A stretch of 64,000 nt of DNA from Trichodelitschia bisporula. Lineage: Eukaryota; Ascomycota; Dothideomycetes; Phaeotrichales; Phaeotrichaceae. A program made the translations under genes and the position numbers. The notes beneath the pieces are model-generated. The model was not told where the DNA came from. It saw only the letters and a list, made by a program, of their open reading frames with translations, and did no database searches. The DNA lies in assembly GCA_010356995.1 (NCBI GenBank), contig ML996687.1, positions 63,803-127,802 on the forward strand. The letters run 5' to 3'. Shown one piece after another: positions 31,737 to 41,647 of this stretch; the first letter of the stretch is position 1, and each line of letters opens with the position of its first letter.

Positions 31737-32780
31737 ATGCGTCTCGCACACACGCTCGCGCAGCTCCTCCTCGCCAGCACCGCCCTGGCGGGCCCTCTGG
31801 TCGCACGGCAAGGCACGTCGCGCGCGCGCCCCCAGCCCCCCATACCGCATCTAACAGCGCAAGCAGATACAAGCAGCACAGCCGCCGCCTCCACCACCAC
31901 CACCACAACCAGCAAGGACAAATCCGGCACCGTAACCTCAAGCGCATCCGCAGCAGCAACAGACAAATCCACGCCCTTCCCCACCACCACCGGCGAAGAA
32001 AACGACGCACCCAACACCGCCATCCCCAAAGCCAGCGTCCTCCCCGACGGCAGTTTCCTAAACTGCAAGCAAAGCGGCCCGTCGCCGATCTGCGGGCCCG
32101 CAAATGGCACAACAGTATACGTCGGCGAGACGTACTACGTGACTTGGGATCCGGATTCGTTCCCGAATAACGCGACTGTTACGATAGCGCTGAACTATCA
32201 CAACGACACGACGCGCGCAGCGTGGACGAGCGCCGGGACGCCGAAGGGCATGCGCTTCGTCACGGTGACCATGAACAAGGACTGGCTGCAGGGCGGCGGG
32301 AGCGCGAATCTAACCTTCGCGGCGATTAGCTACTCGGCTGCGTCGAACCATGCTGCTGCGCCGTTTCCCGGGCCGCAGGTTATGCTGACTAACAAGCCGG
32401 CGAGCCATTATGAGGCCCCTCCCAAGACGAGCCGGCCGAGTAACTTGAGTTTACTGATAGGCCTGCCGGTGAGTCTCGGGGCTGTGGCGTTGATACTATT
32501 GGGGTTGTTTTTTGGGATGAGGCAGACGAGGGGGATTGGGGTTGGGAGTGTGATGGGGCGGAGGAGGGGGTATGATAGTGGGAAGAGTAGGAGGCAGAGG
32601 ATGGGGATTAAGAAGGGGGCGATTAGGCTTGAGGAGAGGGAGGTGGGCGGTGGGTTTAGCGATGATGTGGTTGCGCCGGCGCCGCTGGGGAGGGGGGAGA
32701 GGACGGAGAGTCTTGGGAGTTTGGTGGGGGGGGAGAACGCGTTTAGAAGGGAGGTGGAGGAGCAGAGGGCGAGGCAGTAG
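31737..32780 (+). CDS. Type I membrane protein with Ser/Thr-rich ectodomain
   Basis: 347 residues from ATG 31737. A signal peptide (MRLAHTLAQLLLASTALAGP) is followed by a Ser/Thr/Ala-rich stalk (likely O-mannosylated) and an ectodomain with four NxT/NxS sites and a beta-sandwich look (TVYVGETYYVTWDPDSF, RFVTVTMNKDWLQGG). One transmembrane helix (LSLLIGLPVSLGAVALILLG, about residues 235-257) precedes a basic cytosolic tail. The layout recalls fungal cell-wall sensor-like or Kre9/Knh1-type surface proteins, but I cannot name the family. A GC-AG intron (about 31813-31866, GCACGT...tctaaca...GCAG, in frame) may remove the residues between VARQ and DTSSTAA. Confidence 0.75.
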   Translation: MRLAHTLAQLLLASTALAGPLVARQGTSRARPQPPIPHLTAQADTSSTAAASTTTTTTSKDKSGTVTSSASAAATDKSTPFPTTTGEENDAPNTAIPKASVLPDGSFLNCKQSGPSPICGPANGTTVYVGETYYVTWDPDSFPNNATVTIALNYHNDTTRAAWTSAGTPKGMRFVTVTMNKDWLQGGGSANLTFAAISYSAASNHAAAPFPGPQVMLTNKPASHYEAPPKTSRPSNLSLLIGLPVSLGAVALILLGLFFGMRQTRGIGVGSVMGRRRGYDSGKSRRQRMGIKKGAIRLEEREVGGGFSDDVVAPAPLGRGERTESLGSLVGGENAFRREVEEQRARQ

Positions 32781-32974
32781 GGTGGGGAGGTGTGGGTTTA
32801 CCTACTGGGATTTTGATTTCGGGGGACGCATTGGGTACGGACGGCGGGTATATACATGATATCGTGGTTTGGCGAGTCCTTCTCACGCGATGTAAAGCCG
32901 GTGATGTACAGGTTGTTCGGAGAGCCAGACCCATTCCGCTCCAACACCAACGCCCCGATCAGAACAGCCGCCTT

Positions 32975-33745
32975 TTACGAGGCAACCTTTTCCACCGGTC
33001 CCTTCGAGGACTCCATCCCCTCCCCAATCTCAAGCTCCTCCTCCTCCAACTTCCTATCAAACTCCTCAATCTGCCTCCTCAGCACCTCAGGACTAACCCA
33101 CTTCCCATCCCTCCCCACAAACAACCCCCTCGCCGGCAACCCCAACTCCCTCCTCTCCGCCATAAACATGCCCTTCACCGACTCCGTCTGCATAATCCTC
33201 CACCTCAACTTCCACCCCTTAACCCCCATCTCCACAATCCTGGCCCGCGTATTCCCTAGCAAATATTGATCCAGCCCGCCACACTTATCAATCGTCCTCA
33301 AAGCCCTGGTTGTGACCTTAACGCGAACCATCCGATCGAGTGCAGCGCTGAACAGGCACTTGCGCTGCACATTTGGGCGCCATTTGCGCCGCGTTTTGGT
33401 TTCGGTTTCTTTGCTCACGTTGTTCCCGCTCCGCAGCGTGACGCCGCCGTACAGACCGTTGTTGGTTTTTTTGTGCCAGAGGGCGGGGCCCAGGGGGTAG
33501 GCGGGGACGGGGGGGCTGCGACGGGGAAAGAGGGGTGCGAAGCGGGGCTTTTTGATGGATTGCGGTTTCTTGACGGGTTGCGGTTTCTGGACTGCGGGTT
33601 GCTGGGCGGCGGGTTGCTGGGCGGCGGGTTTGGCGGGTGCTTCGGCGGCGAAGAGGGGGGTTGATGTGCTGAATGTACGCGCCGGTGGTGAGATGTGGAG
33701 GGCGTGGAGGGAGCGCAGGAGGGCGAGTGGCCTTTTGGAGGCCAT
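32975..33745 (-). CDS. MRPL24: Mitochondrial ribosomal protein bL28m
   Basis: 256 residues in one exon. The presequence (MASKRPLALLRSLHALHISPPARTF) is followed by a low-complexity Pro/Gln/Lys linker of repeated AAQQP and KKPQ units (about residues 40-65). The L28 core reads NNGLYGGVTLRSGNNVSKET, KTRRKWRPNVQRK, VRVKVTTRALRTIDKCGGLD. The C-terminal extension is acidic and helical, as in fungal homologues. The protein belongs to the large mitoribosomal subunit. The gene is head to head with the PTH2 gene, 273 bp apart. Confidence 0.93.
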   Translation of the reverse strand: MASKRPLALLRSLHALHISPPARTFSTSTPLFAAEAPAKPAAQQPAAQQPAVQKPQPVKKPQSIKKPRFAPLFPRRSPPVPAYPLGPALWHKKTNNGLYGGVTLRSGNNVSKETETKTRRKWRPNVQRKCLFSAALDRMVRVKVTTRALRTIDKCGGLDQYLLGNTRARIVEMGVKGWKLRWRIMQTESVKGMFMAERRELGLPARGLFVGRDGKWVSPEVLRRQIEEFDRKLEEEELEIGEGMESSKGPVEKVAS

Positions 33746-34018
33746 TGTGCCGCTGGTGGTTGTGGTGTCGTGGTTTGAAGCTCAAAAATCGCGGCGGTGA
33801 TGTGCACTGGCCCCGGCCCTTATGCCAAGGCTTAGGGTTGGGCGACTTCACCTCGACGATGACAACAGCAACTTTTGCAATGAGCATACCTTGATTCTCT
33901 CTACAAGTCTATCTGTACCTCAGTGCTTGACGGCCTCTACCTCAAATAGCTCTTGTCCCCCACGTTTGCGCGCCGGTCCCCACGGTCCGCTGCAAATCCT
34001 CTTCCCGCCCGCTCCACA
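33746..34018. promoter_or_regulatory. Shared promoter of bL28m and PTH2
   Basis: A 273-bp gap between divergent start codons of two genes of organellar translation. No individual site asserted. Confidence 0.5.
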
Positions 34019-34650
34019 ATGTCGATATCCCTCTCCGATCCCACGACGCGTGTAGCGCTCGTGTCCTTCGCCGTCGGTACTTTGGGAGGATATCTCCTCG
34101 CGCGAATTCTAGCGCCCACGACCGTCGTGATCGTGGAGGACAAATCTACAAAAGCCCCGCAGAAAGACGCCGCAACCTCGGATGCAGATTCCGACTACGA
34201 CTCCGACTCCTCCATCGGCTCCCTCGCCGACACTCCCACATCCGAAGAATGCAAGCTCGTCCTCGTGGTGCGGACCGACCTGGGCATGACCAAAGGTACC
34301 CCACCCATATCCCTTCCCCTTCCCCTTCCCCCCCCTAACGCCCCGCAGGCAAAATCGCCGCCCAATGCTCGCACGCAACCCTCGCCTGCTACAAAGCCCT
34401 GCTGGCACACGCACCCGGCACACTCAGGGCGTGGGAAAGGGGCGGGCAGGCGAAGATTGCGACGCAGGTGAAGAGCGAGGAGGAGTTGCTGGTCTTGCAG
34501 GCTACGGCGGCGAGTTTGGGTCTTTGTGCCCGCGTGGTGCGGGATGCGGGAAGGACGCAGATTGCAGCGGGGAGTGTGACTGTGCTTGGGGTTGGGCCGG
34601 GGCCGAGGGGGGTGGTGGATCGAGTTACGGGGGGGTTGAAGTTGCTTTAG
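34019..34650 (+). CDS. PTH2: Peptidyl-tRNA hydrolase 2
   Basis: Two exons (34019-34295, 34349-34650; intron 53 bp, ccctaacgccccgcag) encode 192 residues. A helix near the N-terminus (VALVSFAVGTLGGYLLARIL) probably anchors it in the mitochondrial outer membrane, as in human PTRH2 (Bit1) and yeast Pth2. An acidic linker follows (SDADSDYDSDSS). The catalytic domain is CKLVLVVRTDLGMTKGKIAAQCSHA...YKALL, then ATQVKSEEELL, RDAGRTQIAAGS and TVLGVGPGP, all standard for the Pth2 family, which frees tRNA from stalled peptidyl-tRNA. An in-frame ATG at 33953 would add 22 residues but lies close to the divergent gene. Confidence 0.95.
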
Positions 34651-36772
34651 GATGGAGAGACTGAAAGGATAGAACTAGATGCTGAAAGGGTAGATGCTGA
34701 AAGGGATAAGGCTGTGGATGTTGTTAGGCACGATAGGTTGAGGATTAGAGTGTAAGTTGTCAGTACCGTGTTGGGGAACTGAGCTGATGATACAGAATGT
34801 GAGACGACATTGAATGCTACAGCTGCAGCGGATACAGGATACAGGATACAGTGTACATCGATACCCCAGAATCAATGGATCACTCCTAGACATACTGTAC
34901 GGACGACTAAACTTTGAAGAACGGACGGACCGCACGGGCGGTGGATTGGAAGAACTTCAATAAGTCTGAAATAGGAAGGAGGGGAGGCAGGGTCATGCTG
35001 TTGCCTCATCCAGGGCGACATCAGCGTGACATTCATAATGAAGATGTCTAGATCTATGGCTGCGATGGTGCTCTGTAAGGCACTGGGCGCCTTATACCTC
35101 GAGTCGTCGATCGCGAACAAGACTGTGGCGATGTACCAGCTGTGAGCCGATGCTGATAGAACGATCGACTACGATGCTGGCATCTGAACACTGAACGTCA
35201 TTATTTATGCGGTTCTGATGGGCTGTTGGAGATCGTATTGCGCAAAGGGCCGAAATGACTGCGCCTACATAGGGTCGCCACCGCGGCCACCAGCAGGTTG
35301 CCTGAATTGAACTATGATGCTAGGAGTTGCTGAAAGAAGCGAATGGTGCTCTGCAATCGAAAAGGCCGAAGGTGACCTCTGCAGACCACCCTTCAGTCCC
35401 AGCAACTTGAACTTCCCCAAGCTGCTCTTAAAATGACCTGTTCCTCTTAGGGCCAGCAGTTGCTCGTTTCCTTTGATGCCGTCCACGTCAGTCGTTTCAC
35501 AACACGGAAGATCACCGTTGGAGGCCCAAGACCACGGCACGGGAGAGATATGCCGGGATACGGGTATCTATCGCTTCCAGAATACCGATCGGGATAGCCG
35601 ACGGCTATAACATTCATTCTCTTCGCACACTGGAGGCTCGAAACCGCGCGATTCCCCACTAGCACCGGCCTTTGAATAGGGAGACCGTAAGCCGATCGCT
35701 TTGAGCTGGTAGAGTGCTCTCCACAACAAAAAATGCAGAAAACAACCCACGTATGGATCTTGCGGCTGAAAAGGACCGGGATCTCCCTGATGGCGATAGA
35801 CAACATGTCAACCTCTTATTGCGCTTTCGATGGGCATTCACTCCTCACTCCCTTTTAACTTGCATCTAGCCGCATGGTCACCCATCCAGACGGCCGATGA
35901 ACCAGCTGAAAAGCTGTGTCTTCTGCAACTGTCCCACCTCAACCCCCGCCCCCGCCCAACGACAAGCCGCTAAATTGCTTTTCCCAGCCTCCCCGCATGT
36001 TCGCCCAGACCCGCCCAGCTTCTCCCCCTCAGCTGGAGTACGCATCGACAAAAAACTTCCAGATGTCCTCCATTGCGCATCAACGGGAGGCCTTAGCGGA
36101 AGAGGCGGAGGAGCCGCAATGGCGCAAAAGGCTTACGATGAACATCAAGCCCGTCCCATGGAATATCACCACGCAATCCTTTGTCGCCGATCGTACGGCC
36201 TCGTTGTGCTTGTGCCCGCCGTACCCGTACCCCTCCAACCTGCCGTTCTTGTGGCGCCTTTCGTGATCGCGTCCAGCCTGCCCCCCCCAATGCTATTCTT
36301 AGCCCCCGGTCGGTGGCTCTCAACTGCTTTCTGCTATCGAGACACCGTCCAAGGCATCCCTCCCGAGCGTACAGCTCGGCGTCCCCGCGGGTTGGTCGGA
36401 TGCTGTTCAGCCGCCCGCCCCGCCATAATACGAGTACAGTAGGGTAGTCGAACCGGACGCAGACTACGGTGTAGAAGAACCTACTTCCTACTTTCGCTCT
36501 CCCGAGCCTACTCCAGCCACACTCCCGCCTCCGCACTACAGTACGAGGTAGACCCAGCGCAAACAACCTAACCGTCCGCTAGTTCTAGCTCAAGGGGCCG
36601 CATCGCAGCGCACTACCAGCTCTTCTCCTCCAACTTCACATCATCGCCGTTTGCCACGAAGCACATCACCCGCACCCCTTCGCCATCCCGACGACCATGC
36701 CCGGCACCCACGCCGCATAAGCAGCTATCCAACCCCCCCCCATCCCGCCCGAGCCACCCGACCATCGACACA
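34651..36772. other. Intergenic region with one weak gene candidate
   Basis: 34651-35900 shows no coding signal; tacaggatacaggatacag near 34835-34855 is a short direct repeat. The candidate at 35916-36266 is listed separately. 36560-36772 is C-rich and probably the leader of the downstream membrane-protein gene. Confidence 0.4.
35916..36266 (+). CDS. Possible proline-rich protein, incomplete model
   Basis: The frame reads SSATVPPQPPPPPNDKPLNC, then MFAQTRPASPPQLEYAS and EALAEEAEEPQWRKRLTMNI, a natural-looking polar sequence ending at 36266. The same frame resumes downstream in protein-like form (ETPSKASLPSVQLGVPAGWS near 36340-36400, VVEPDADYGVEEPTSYFRSP near 36450-36510) with stops between. 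Either introns I could not resolve are present, or the gene has decayed. No family recognised. Confidence 0.25.
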   Translation: MSSATVPPQPPPPPNDKPLNCFSQPPRMFAQTRPASPPQLEYASTKNFQMSSIAHQREALAEEAEEPQWRKRLTMNIKPVPWNITTQSFVADRTASLCLCPPYPYPSNLPFLWRLS

Positions 36773-39615
36773 ATGTCAGACAACACCCGCTCCTCACGAT
36801 GGCAGCCCTACCAACGGCTCGAGAACCCGATCCCCGAAGAATCCTTCGATAACACGCACCACGGCCTGGGAATCGACGCTCCGGGCGCAACCAGCGCCGG
36901 CGTGTCCCCGCCTACCCCCGCCCCACCCACTTTCTCCCGCCGCGACACGGGCGGCTCCATATCGCGCGTGCCGGTCGGCGGGAAGAGTCCTCCTGGCAGC
37001 GCGGATCCGTTGCTGAGCCCGAGTACGGCGCCGGGAACACCGGGGCTGACGCCGGGACTGACGCCCGGGCGTGCGTCTGGGAGTACGGCATACGATCCCG
37101 GGGCGTATTTTGCGGGGGAGGATTATGCACGGGACGGGTTGTATGCGGCGGCTGGGACGGGGCAGAGGAGGTATGCGGATACGGATCCGTTGAAGAGGAG
37201 GAGTATGGCGGCTGGGTCGATGATGTCGCAAAGATCCGTGTATGAGAGTGAGTGCGCTTGAGGAGTGGGGATCTGTGATGGCTAATAGTTCCAGATGAGT
37301 TCAATCCGCACGAGTGCCCGACGCACAAGGACTTCCACCAGGGACGCGCAAACTGGCTCGCGATATCGATTCTATGTCTCGCGCTGTTTAGCACCGTGTT
37401 CAGCGGGATCTTCGTCGGGATCGCGCTGGCGGCGCCGCGGTGGGGGCGCACGATTCGCAAGGGCGGGGCGCTGACGGCGAGTTCCGCTTATGTGCTCACT
37501 AATATCTTCGCGAAGCTGATTGAGCTCTCGTTTGTCACGGTGTTTGTGACGTTCCTGGGGCAGGTGCTTAGCCGGCGCGCGTTTAGTAAGGACTCGAAGG
37601 GGGTCAATCTCGCGGAGTTTAGTATGCGCAATTGGGTTATGCAGCCGGGGAGTATGGTGACGCATTATGAGAGCGTGCAGTATGCAGCGCTCACTGCGTT
37701 GGGGGTGTTGAGTCTTGCGAGCACGGTGCTGGCGATGCTGTATACCACGGCGTCGGGGGCTTTGGGTACGTTCTCCCCGTTGACTGTGACTTCTGGCTGA
37801 CGATGCAGTCGCCCCGTATCTCAAGTTCGGCGGCTGGGAGCACAAGCCGCTCGTAGGCCTCGTAACAACCTCCTTTGCCAACCCAATCTACCTGCAAAAG
37901 ACGTGCAAAACGCCCATCGGAGTCTCGGGATGGGACCCGGACTTCACCGAACAACTCGTCGGGACCACATGTCTAGAAATCGAGCACGCAGCGCAAGGAT
38001 ACCACAACTACGTCAAGTACATGTCCCACTGGGCCGACCTCAAGAGCGCGGGGAACAGCACGACAGAGCAGCGCTACCGCCCGCCGGGCTTCGCGCTGTT
38101 TAACGAGAACGTCACGGTCAACGCCTCCTGGATCGAAATCCACGACGTCGCCGCCACGAGCGCCAAATTCGGCGGCCGGATTATTAACAACGTCACGCTT
38201 GCGATGCCGCACGTCGGCGTCGTGGCCGCGGCCCAGGACCCGAAGAACAATATCCTGCAGCCGCAGGACCTGGACGGGCAGGGCATTTATGAGCTACACG
38301 CCGGCGTGCCGTCGCCCTATCTCAACGTTCTCTGCGCCAACGTAGCGAAGTCCGAACTCGCACCCCTCGTCTACGAAACGCAGCCCAACGTCACCCTAAA
38401 CTCCACACGGGACTTCTCGGAGCTCAGCACGCACTGGATGGGCGAGATGAACTGGAGCAACTGGACCCAGCGCCGCACGCCCCTGCACGACGTGTTCGGG
38501 TGGGACGAGACGAATCTCGCGCCAGGCTTCTACAAGTTCCCGATTAAATTCAACACGGTGCTGAATGCGACGGGGGCTTGGGGTCGCGAGTCGGTATATC
38601 TCCTCGGCTTGGGCGCGAACGAGGTCGCCGCGCCGAAGAATCAGAGTTATGTGGTGTGCGGCGTGCGCGCGGGGACGACGCCGCATTGTAGCACAAGGTT
38701 TGCGGCTATGGGCGCGGGGGGCGAAATGAGTGCGCACTGCGAGGACCCCGGGGATGAAATGGCGTTCATACATGGCAATTCGAGCCGTACGGTGGCGCCA
38801 TCCAAGGACTGGTTCAATGTCGGGATTACGACGATGATGAGTATGAGTTTGAACACGGGTGTCACGGATGGCGCGGCGTCGAATAGCCGCCTGCTCACGC
38901 AGCTTATTCTCAAGGAACCGCGCTTGGATCCGGGGTTGCCGAGTATTGCGGAGGCGTTGGGGGTTATGGTGGGGTGTAGTTTGCTGATGGCGAGCGAGGG
39001 CGCGCCGTTCGTTGAGTTTTGGGTGCGTCCCCTTCCCAGAAACAGGACCAAGAAAGCTAATAGAAGCAGAACTACTCGGCAAACAACAACATCCTCTCCC
39101 CAGGCCAATACCAGACCTTCAACGCCTCGATCCGAGCCCAGCAATACGCATCCGGCGGCGTCCTGCCCTACCAGCGCGGCTTCCACCTCGTGCTCATGCT
39201 CGTCTTCCTCACCAACATCTTCGTGCTGTGCTACTTATTCGCGAACAAAGGGCTGGTGACCGATTTCTCCGAACCCCCCAACTTATTCTCCATCGCGGTT
39301 AACAGCCCGCCGAATCGCCTCCTCGCCGGTTCTTGCGGCGGCGGCCCCGAGGCGCACCAGTACAAGGTCAACTGGGCGGTGGAAATGGAGGGGAGTCATC
39401 TGTATATGACGGATAAGAGCGGCGGGCTTGAGGCGGGGTATAGCGCGCCGAGCACGGGGCGGGTTAATGAGGGGGGCGTGGAGTTTGAGATGGAGAGTCC
39501 GACGACGCCTAGGACGCCGGTTACGCCGGGCGGTACTGCTGGGGGGGTTAGGAGGAGTGGGACGAGGATTGGGAAGGCGTATGAGATGTTGGCTAAGAGG
39601 AGGAGTTTTCTGTAG
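36773..39615 (+). CDS. Multi-pass membrane protein of unknown function, 901 residues
   Basis: Four exons (36773-37247, 37295-37765, 37809-39022, 39070-39615) with introns of 43-47 bp, all in phase. The N-terminal 175 residues are cytosolic and disordered. Three helices follow (ANWLAISILCLALFSTVFSG..., SSAYVLTNIFAKLIELSFVT..., ALTALGVLSLASTVLAMLY). A large ectodomain of about 480 residues has paired cysteines and many N-glycosylation sequons (NSTTE, NVTVNAS, NVTLNST, NWSNWT, NSSRT). A fourth helix (GFHLVLMLVFLTNIFVLCY) leads to a disordered C-terminus. This is a typical fungal lineage-conserved surface or secretory-pathway protein; I cannot assign a function. Its very regular splice phases and uniform composition argue that it is intact. 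Confidence 0.85.
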
Positions 39616-39934
39616 ATTTTTTCTGGGTTCGGAGGATTTCATGATTGGTGAACGATTTTAGCGATGTGATGCTGGTTGGCGGAGGCGCTGGCTGGTTGAG
39701 GATTTATTCGTGGTTTCGGGATCGGAAGAGCGGAAAAGGAGGCCATGTGTATTGTCTATTCTACGGTCGATGGATGTCCTGCTGAATGGGGGCATCGATA
39801 CCATGTGGCGCGATGCGATTATCTGATCCGGGATGAAGCTGAGGGAGGCTTTGGGGATATCGCAATTGAAGTCTATCCGTCTATATCATGACCGGCTAAA
39901 TACAAGACTACTCTAGGATCATCTCCAGCTCCAT
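39616..39934. other. Convergent 3' region
   Basis: About 320 bp between the 3' ends of the membrane protein and the aminotransferase genes. No gene seen. Confidence 0.5.
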
Positions 39935-41413
39935 CTACTTGATATACTTCTTCAGTCCCCGCAACCGCTCCTTCGCCTCCTCCAAGATATGGTCCTCCTT
40001 GCACACCGCAAAGCGCAACCAATCCTCTGCAATATGCGCATTCTCCGGGACGAAGAACTCAGTCGGCGGAATGCACGCCACGCCCAGCTCCATAATCAAG
40101 AACCACGCAAGCTTAAAATCGCGCGGACGGTTCGCCACAATGGGCGGGAACACGTAATCAGGCGGGAGCTGCACGCGCGCGAAGTTCGCGAGCACGAAGT
40201 AGCCACCCTCGGGATCCGAGTACTAAATCATCAGCATCATCCCCCATCCCAAAGCAAGACCTAACTCACCGTCAACCCCAGCTCATCCCAAATCTCATTA
40301 AACTTATCCATCTTCCCCTTCATCTCCCTCTTCGACTCCTCGAAAAAACCCCTACTCTCCGCCTCCTCAAACCCTATCGCCGTCGCCTCCTGCAGCGGAC
40401 TCACGCTGCTGTAACAGATCCGCGTATGCGCCGCCGCGACATACTTAATCAGCTCCTCGGGCCCGATCAGCCACCCCACGCGCCACCCCGTGCAGTAGAA
40501 CACCTTCCCCCCGCTCCCCACTGTGAGCGTCAGTGCCGCGATCTTGGGCGAAAGGGTTGCGATCCGCGTGAAGGGGACGTAGTACAGCTGGTCGTACACT
40601 TCATCCGAGAGGATTAGGATATCGTGCTTCACGCAGATCTCCCCGATGGCTTGTAGTTCCGCGCGGCTGAACACTTTGCCGATCGGGTTGTGCGGCGTGT
40701 TGAGCACGACCATGCGCGTGCGGTCTGTGATCGCGGCTTCGAAGGCGGCCATGTCGAGATTCCACTCGCCAGCGCTGGTGTTGCGGCTCGCGCCATCCGC
40801 GGGGGGCGTCATGGGGACGTACACGACTTTGCCGCCTGGCATTTCGATGTTGGAAATGTACTGGTCGAAGAAGGGCTCAAACACGATAACCTCATCCCCC
40901 TCCTCCACAAACGCCATGAACGCGCTGAGCATGCCCTCGTTGGCGCCGGTTGTGATTACGACTTCCTTGTCCGCGTCGATGGCGCGCTGGTAGAAGGGCG
41001 AGTAGGCATTTGCTAGGGCTTTACGGAGACGCGGACGGCCTTTGGTGGGGGAGTATTGGTTGCAGTCGACGCGGTCGAGGGCGCCTTTCGCGGCGTCGAT
41101 TACGAAGGCTGGTGGGTTGTAGCCGAAGAAGCCCTGCCCCATGTTGACGATGGGTTGGATGGGAGAGGCGGCGGCGGCTTCGTTGATGATGCTCCTGGGG
41201 GGGTTAGGATTTGCATAGTGAGGAGAGGGAGACGCACCAGACATCCTGCTGCTGCGCGCCGAAGCGTCGTGAGGGCTTGATACCACGACCCATATCTCGA
41301 GTGCGGGTGGAGAAGTAAACGCGGGGTGCGATTCTTCGTGTACAGGCGCGGGGAATTGGCAGCGCAGCACGAACAAGACCACAATGGAGAAGATGCGGCA
41401 CTTTCCCCCTCAT
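39935..41413 (-). CDS. BNA3: Kynurenine aminotransferase-like enzyme (BNA3 type)
   Basis: Three exons (41413-41238, 41194-40270, 40222-39935) encode 462 residues of a class I PLP aminotransferase. Splicing intron 1 (43 bp) joins KPSRRFGAQQQDVW to SIINEAAAAS, matching the family; reading straight through gives a false N-terminus. The leader (MRGKVPHLLHCGLVRAALPI then RRIAPRVYFSTRTRD) looks like a mitochondrial presequence. Core motifs are NMGQGFFGYNPP, NQYSPTKGRPRLRKALA, VVLNTPHNPIGKVFSR, ILSDEVYDQLYY and the PLP lysine in TVGSGGKVFYCTGWRVGW. Family members convert kynurenine to kynurenic acid or act as cysteine-conjugate lyases. It is divergent from MGS1 with 234 bp between starts. Confidence 0.93.
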
Positions 41414-41647
41414 ACTCACACGCTCATGGAATTTATATCCAGAACGTGGCGGGCGACCGGCGTGAGATGGTGCAAGAGTCGAGTCACAGTCAGCCGCCGT
41501 CGCCGCTTACCCCGAATAATATTCGGCATTCTGCCCCGCGGCCCGATGTCGGGGCAAACGGCGCGTCTCACGCAAGCCATGACGCGCCTCGCGAACTTTC
41601 TTACTCCGTTTCTTACTCAACCTCACCACATCTCCGCCACCGCAGCC
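41414..41647. promoter_or_regulatory. Bidirectional promoter of aminotransferase and MGS1
   Basis: 234 bp between divergent start codons. The MGS1 frame stays open upstream across it, but that extension would overlap the neighbouring promoter and start codon. Confidence 0.5.
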
